Assembly (NCBI GenBank): GCA_947632685.1
Contig: CANRQD010000006.1
Span: forward strand, 1-24,944
Direction: 5' to 3'
Source of the DNA: an uncultured Bacilli bacterium
GTDB taxonomy: Bacteria; Bacillota_I; Bacilli_A; RF39; UBA660
DNA length: 24,944 nt
Positions within the stretch are counted from its first letter, which is position 1, and the number at the start of each line of letters is the position of its first letter. The translations under genes were made by a program, and so were the position numbers. This document shows, piece by piece, positions 21,845 through 24,944 of this stretch. Under the pieces are notes generated by a model, which searched no databases, was not told the origin of the DNA, and saw only the letters and a list, made by a program, of their open reading frames with translations.

Positions 21845-22348
21845 TTAAAATTTTGTTCCTGAGCAGGAAGTTGGTATAACATTAGAACTAACTATACTAT
21901 CACTTTTACTTGCAGTTGTACTATTATTCAAAGTATTACTATCTATTGCTTTTATTCCACTATATGTAGTAGTACCAGATGGTGTTTCTAATAATTGTAC
22001 AGTATATGTATACTTGCCTGAACTATCCTTTACTATTCTTACATACGAATTATTATTATATGTTCCCCCATTTGGAGCATCATTTAATTCCTTTCCTGCA
22101 TCTAAATATTGTAATGATAAACATACTGGATTATTTTTTGATAGTATTTCTTTTACACTAGAATCTGATTTCATTTTATATTTTGATATAGAAACTAATT
22201 TTTTTGCATCTTCTATATATGTTTTATTTTTATTTCTTGCTACAATTCCAACAACATTTGGAACAGCTAAAATCATTATTACTGATAAAATTGACATAGT
22301 AGCCAAAAGTTCAACAAGAGTAAAACCTTTATTATTTATATTTTTCAT
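21845..22348 (-). CDS. Type IV pilin-like prepilin (gene 1)
   Basis: About 167 aa. The leader MKNINNKG is followed by FTLVELLATMSILSVIMILA, a class III signal with cleavage after Gly8 and Glu5 at E13. A charged helix continues (ARNKNKTYIEDAKKLVSISKY), then a globular domain with a cysteine in its middle (NPVCLSL) and one near its end (TSCSGTKF), probably a disulfide as in pilin 2. The start at 22348 is chosen for AGGTGATGAT just upstream. The two prepilins share the leader style but diverge in the globular domain, so they are likely different subunits. Confidence 0.87.
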   Translation of the reverse strand: MKNINNKGFTLVELLATMSILSVIMILAVPNVVGIVARNKNKTYIEDAKKLVSISKYKMKSDSSVKEILSKNNPVCLSLQYLDAGKELNDAPNGGTYNNNSYVRIVKDSSGKYTYTVQLLETPSGTTTYSGIKAIDSNTLNNSTTASKSDSIVSSNVIPTSCSGTKF

Positions 22349-22365
22349 ATCATCACCTACTATAA

Positions 22366-22394
22366 AGTATATCACATATTTTCCTTTATGTTAT
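22366..22394 (-). promoter_or_regulatory. Candidate promoter for prepilin-like gene 1
   Basis: ATAACA (-35), a 17-base spacer ending TGA (extended -10), TATACT (-10, 22371-22366), about 18 bases before the start. The -35 overlaps the end of the GH10-like gene. Confidence 0.45.
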
Positions 22395-23561
22395 CTTTTT
22401 TATATTTTTTATTTCATTTAAAACGATTTGATCATTTATATCATCTGCAAACATAGAATCATATCTAAATATAGAAAATCCTTCATAACTTGTTATATTT
22501 CTACTAATAAGTATCTGTCTCATTAAAATATCATCATTTTCCATCCATTCATTTTCTCCACTTTTTGCATATAAATCTTTTTTTCCACTTTTATATAAAG
22601 CTAAAGCAGGTAATATTTTAACATTACTTTTATTAGTTAAACTATTCCAAGTATTTACCACATTATAAAAGGGCTGAGCTTCGTTATTAAATCCATAATA
22701 TATTTGTGGCATTAAATAATCAACATATAAATTACTACTGGCCCATTTTTTTACATCAGCATAATTTTTACTATAATTATTATTTATATTTCCTTCAGGT
22801 GATATTCCAAATACAATTTTATTTTTTTTAGTTAAATCATGAACTTTTTTTATTAAATTATTTATCATTAATAAATGATAATCTTCTTTTGAAATATTAT
22901 TATTAATTTTATATTCATTATAATTATCATTATCTATATCATTTGATGGATAAAAATAGTCATCAAAATGAATTCCATCAATATTATAATTTTCTATTAA
23001 TTCTTCAATACCACTAACTATTAAATTTTGAACTTCATTACTTGCAGGATTATAATATATTCCATTATCAGTTATTCCTATATTATTAGTATTTATCCAT
23101 TTAGATGCTGTTTCATTATCAAGTTTAGTTATATCATTATTATTACTTATTCTAAATGGATTTATCCAAGCATGTACTTCAATATTTTTTTTATGTGAAT
23201 TATCTATAAAATATTTTAAAATATCATAACTTGGTTCTTTATTTTCATTATTTAAAATAGCTTTACTCAATGGAAAATAATTAGACCTATATATGGCATC
23301 AGAAAAACTTCTTACTTGTAAAAGTATCATATTAAAATCAGAATTATTAACATTAGTAATAATATTATCTATATTTCTTTTACTTTCTGTACTATCTTTA
23401 TTTCCTATATATTTTTGTAATTCTATATAACTTATAAATATAGCCCTTTTTTCAATATTTTTTTCTTGTTCTTTATTATTAGCTATTTCTTTTCTATCAT
23501 AGTTATTATATATAATAAACATAGACATAAAAATAATTATAACTAATATTATTTTTTTCAT
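22386..23561 (-). CDS. GH10-like (GHL10/DUF187) exported protein
   Basis: A 391-aa protein with an N-terminal hydrophobic segment (IILVIIIFMSMFIIY) that serves as anchor or signal peptide; no lipobox cysteine is seen. The rest is a TIM-barrel of the glycosyl hydrolase-like 10 family: KRAIFISYIELQKYI, then NMILLQVRSFSDAIYRS, then VHAWINPFRI, then YNIDGIHFDDYFYP with paired aspartates, then VFGISPEGN, then VDYLMPQIYYGF. Relatives such as YngK are exported and thought to act on wall or other glycans; the substrate here is unknown. It lies between the DUF421 gene and the prepilins. GGTGATACT precedes the ATG. Confidence 0.87.
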   Translation of the reverse strand: MKKIILVIIIFMSMFIIYNNYDRKEIANNKEQEKNIEKRAIFISYIELQKYIGNKDSTESKRNIDNIITNVNNSDFNMILLQVRSFSDAIYRSNYFPLSKAILNNENKEPSYDILKYFIDNSHKKNIEVHAWINPFRISNNNDITKLDNETASKWINTNNIGITDNGIYYNPASNEVQNLIVSGIEELIENYNIDGIHFDDYFYPSNDIDNDNYNEYKINNNISKEDYHLLMINNLIKKVHDLTKKNKIVFGISPEGNINNNYSKNYADVKKWASSNLYVDYLMPQIYYGFNNEAQPFYNVVNTWNSLTNKSNVKILPALALYKSGKKDLYAKSGENEWMENDDILMRQILISRNITSYEGFSIFRYDSMFADDINDQIVLNEIKNIKKIT

Positions 23562-23606
23562 AGTATCACCTATTTAAGTATATAATTATCTTTATAAAAA
23601 ATTTGT

Positions 23607-24245
23607 CTATTTAACGTTTTCATCTTTTATAAGAAATAAATTATCATTTTTATAAAATGCGTAAAATACATCTTCTAATTTTACATTATATTCATCTAAA
23701 GTTTTTTTTAACCACTTGTTATCCTTATTAATTTGAATTAAAGTTTCTTCATCTAACTTTCCATCAATTATTAATGGAAGTGGATAACTTTTGTCATGGC
23801 CTTTTGCAAATACTGATAATTTACCACTAGTTTCTAATATTGCATAATCAACTTCTTCTATACTTTTTATACTTTTTTCTCTTAATTGAGTTAATAAATC
23901 ATCTAAATTATATCTTTGTTTTAACATTTCCTTAAAATTTATTTTTCCTCTATTAATTATAACTGATGGTTCTCCTTCAATTTTTTCTCTAGTGTTAGCA
24001 TTCTTTAATGATACTTTAGCAATTATTATTTGAACAATTACTAAAGCAAATATAGGTAATATTGTAATTAATAAATTTGTTTTATATTTATCAATAGACA
24101 TTGCTGCTAATTCGGCTATTAATATTGATACAATCAAATCCATTATAGATAATTCTCCTACTTCTCTTTTCCCCATAAATCTATATACTACTGCAATAAT
24201 AACATAAAAAAGTAATGTTCTAAATAATACTATTAAAATATCCAT
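23607..24245 (-). CDS. DUF421 (YetF-type) membrane protein
   Basis: A 212-aa protein with three membrane helices (about 5-24, 30-50, 58-78) and a C-terminal cytoplasmic domain. The signature RFMGKREVGELSIMDLIVSI, then AELAAMS, and the later LREKSIKSIEEVDYAILETS with GKLSVFAKG are characteristic of DUF421. In Bacillus, members are linked to spore membranes; the role here is not established. A divergent gene starts at 24323. AGAGGTGTG precedes the ATG. Confidence 0.87.
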   Translation of the reverse strand: MDILIVLFRTLLFYVIIAVVYRFMGKREVGELSIMDLIVSILIAELAAMSIDKYKTNLLITILPIFALVIVQIIIAKVSLKNANTREKIEGEPSVIINRGKINFKEMLKQRYNLDDLLTQLREKSIKSIEEVDYAILETSGKLSVFAKGHDKSYPLPLIIDGKLDEETLIQINKDNKWLKKTLDEYNVKLEDVFYAFYKNDNLFLIKDENVK

Positions 24246-24322
24246 ATCACACCTCTTTATATTATTATTTTCTTATTAATATTTTTTTATACATTATCAT
24301 AAATTTTAATGGAGGATATTTT

Positions 24323-24691
24323 ATGAAAAGAATAAAAACTTATTTAAAATATTTAGGATTTACAATACTATCTATATTAATATGCCTATTATTAATATCA
24401 ACTTTATATTATTTTAATATTTTAGGAAGTGGATTAGTAAAATTTTTAAGACCTTTAGTAATATTTATAAACGTTTTTATTAGTAGTTATATACTTGGTA
24501 AACATACAGAAAAAAATGGATATCTAGAAGGATTAAAATTAGGTGGTATAATTATATTTACATTTTTTATTATATCACTATTATTATTTAGAAATTATTT
24601 TCAGTTAAGATTAATTTTTTATTACTTTATAATTATTTTTATATCTATTTTTGGTAGTATGGTTGGTATTAGTAAAAATGATGTAAATTAA
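24323..24691 (+). CDS. TIGR04086-type small membrane protein
   Basis: A 122-aa, four-helix membrane protein on the plus strand: helices at about 10-30, 40-58, 73-92 and 95-115. The pattern YLKYLGFTILSILICLLLIS, then FINVFISSYILGKHTEKNG, then LGGI matches the TIGR04086/YrzE-type family, of unknown function. A strong GGAGG is 7 bases before the ATG. It is divergent from the DUF421 gene. Confidence 0.75.
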   Translation: MKRIKTYLKYLGFTILSILICLLLISTLYYFNILGSGLVKFLRPLVIFINVFISSYILGKHTEKNGYLEGLKLGGIIIFTFFIISLLLFRNYFQLRLIFYYFIIIFISIFGSMVGISKNDVN

Positions 24692-24714
24692 AAGACCACT
24701 ATTGGTCTTTTAAT
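24687..24714. terminator. Bidirectional terminator
   Basis: A 12-bp perfect stem ATTAAAAGACCA / TGGTCTTTTAAT with a CTAT loop. It ends the plus-strand membrane protein gene and, in the other direction, the partial gene at 24699. Confidence 0.85.
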
Positions 24715-24944
24715 TTGTTTAATTCATCAACACTAAGTCCAGTTGATTCTGAAATAATATCTATGTCTATATTATTTTTTAATAAAGCTTTAGCTATAGA
24801 TATAGAATTTTCTTTTGCACCTTCTTTAATTCCTTCTTTTATTCCTTCTTTTATTCCTTTTTTAATACCTTCTTTTAGGCCCTTTTGTATTCCTTCTTCT
24901 AAACCTTCCTTTAATCCTTTCTCTCTAAATTCTCTCTTTATTGA
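24699..24944 (-). CDS. C-terminal part of an Rpn-type PD-(D/E)XK nuclease/transposase-family protein
   Basis: The frame is open at the right edge and ends with TAG at 24699-24701; 81 residues are visible. It starts with KREFREKGLKEGLEEGIQKG, followed by a run of KEGI repeats, then NSISIAKALLKNNIDIDIIS and ESTGLSVDELNKLK. The Lys-Glu-Gly repeats ending with an 'IAKxLLxxxxxxxxIxxxTGLSxxEI' helix pair are typical of the tail of Rpn (recombination-promoting nuclease, formerly 'PD-(D/E)XK transposase') proteins. The catalytic domain lies outside the window, so the function is inferred. Confidence 0.7.
   Translation of the reverse strand, partial: SIKREFREKGLKEGLEEGIQKGLKEGIKKGIKEGIKEGIKEGAKENSISIAKALLKNNIDIDIISESTGLSVDELNKLKDQ
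24820..24915 (-). repeat. 12-base in-frame repeat encoding KEGI
   Basis: The minus strand shows tandem units of the type AAAGAAGGAATT or AAAGAAGGAATA, encoding Lys-Glu-Gly-Ile, inside the partial gene. Units diverge at both ends of the array. In-frame, slippage-prone DNA. Confidence 0.7.

Noticed and set aside
22014..22421. Plus-strand 135-codon frame opposite prepilin gene 1
   Set aside because: It mirrors the coding sequence of the minus-strand prepilin, which has a clear leader and ribosome binding site.

Overview
The window is about 25 kb of very AT-rich DNA (roughly three quarters A+T) from a low-GC Gram-positive bacterium. It looks like a gut-type member of the Bacilli (RF39-like, Erysipelotrichia-like or a related uncultured order). 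TGA acts as a stop (yqzL, cdd and one bacteriocin precursor end with it) and tryptophan is TGG, so the code is standard bacterial and not mycoplasmal. Nearly all genes lie on the minus strand. Genes for spore formation (yqfC, yqfD, spoIIIAH, gerE, a GerM-domain protein) imply an endospore former or a recent descendant of one.

Layout. 1-6104: the rpsU-yqeY-yqfC-yqfD-ybeY-dgkA-cdd-era-yqzL-recO block known from Bacillus, with phoH and yqfF absent between yqfD and ybeY and a VanZ-family gene in their place. A partial ORF of unknown type lies at the left edge. 6191-9113: an accessory bacteriocin-type operon made of a C39-peptidase ABC exporter, a small one-pass accessory protein, two double-glycine leader peptides and a tiny membrane protein; three of these genes are very short overlapping ORFs. 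9189-10572: an unrecognised HTH protein and a protein built of about 45-residue imperfect repeats. 10861-10937: tRNA-Arg(UCU). 11003-12770: GerM-domain protein, gerE and spoIIIAH, with candidate sigma-K and sigma-E promoters. 12839-16443: zinc-ribbon membrane protein, YnbB-type PLP enzyme, short-chain dehydrogenase, efp, a doubtful small ORF and rpmG. 16531-19950: an anchored surface protein and a class B penicillin-binding protein. 20014-21155: a DUF2624 protein (plus strand) convergent with endonuclease IV. 21239-24245: two prepilin-like proteins, a GH10-like lipoprotein-type protein and a DUF421 protein. 24323-24691: a small TIGR04086-type membrane protein (plus strand). 24699-24944: the C-terminal end of an Rpn/PD-(D/E)XK-type protein with a KEGI repeat.

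How the genes relate. The ybeY-to-recO genes overlap head to tail and appear to be one housekeeping operon (ribosome maturation, undecaprenol/lipid kinase, nucleoside salvage, recombination). yqfC-yqfD are cut off from yqeY by a terminator, which fits separate sporulation control. spoIIIAH lies downstream of efp, as in Bacillus, but the rest of spoIIIA is not here. The most interesting accessory system is the putative two-peptide bacteriocin operon, in which transporter genes come first and the two precursors last.

No CRISPR array, complete insertion sequence, rRNA or riboswitch was recognised. Once the small genes are counted, no gap exceeds about 300 bases.
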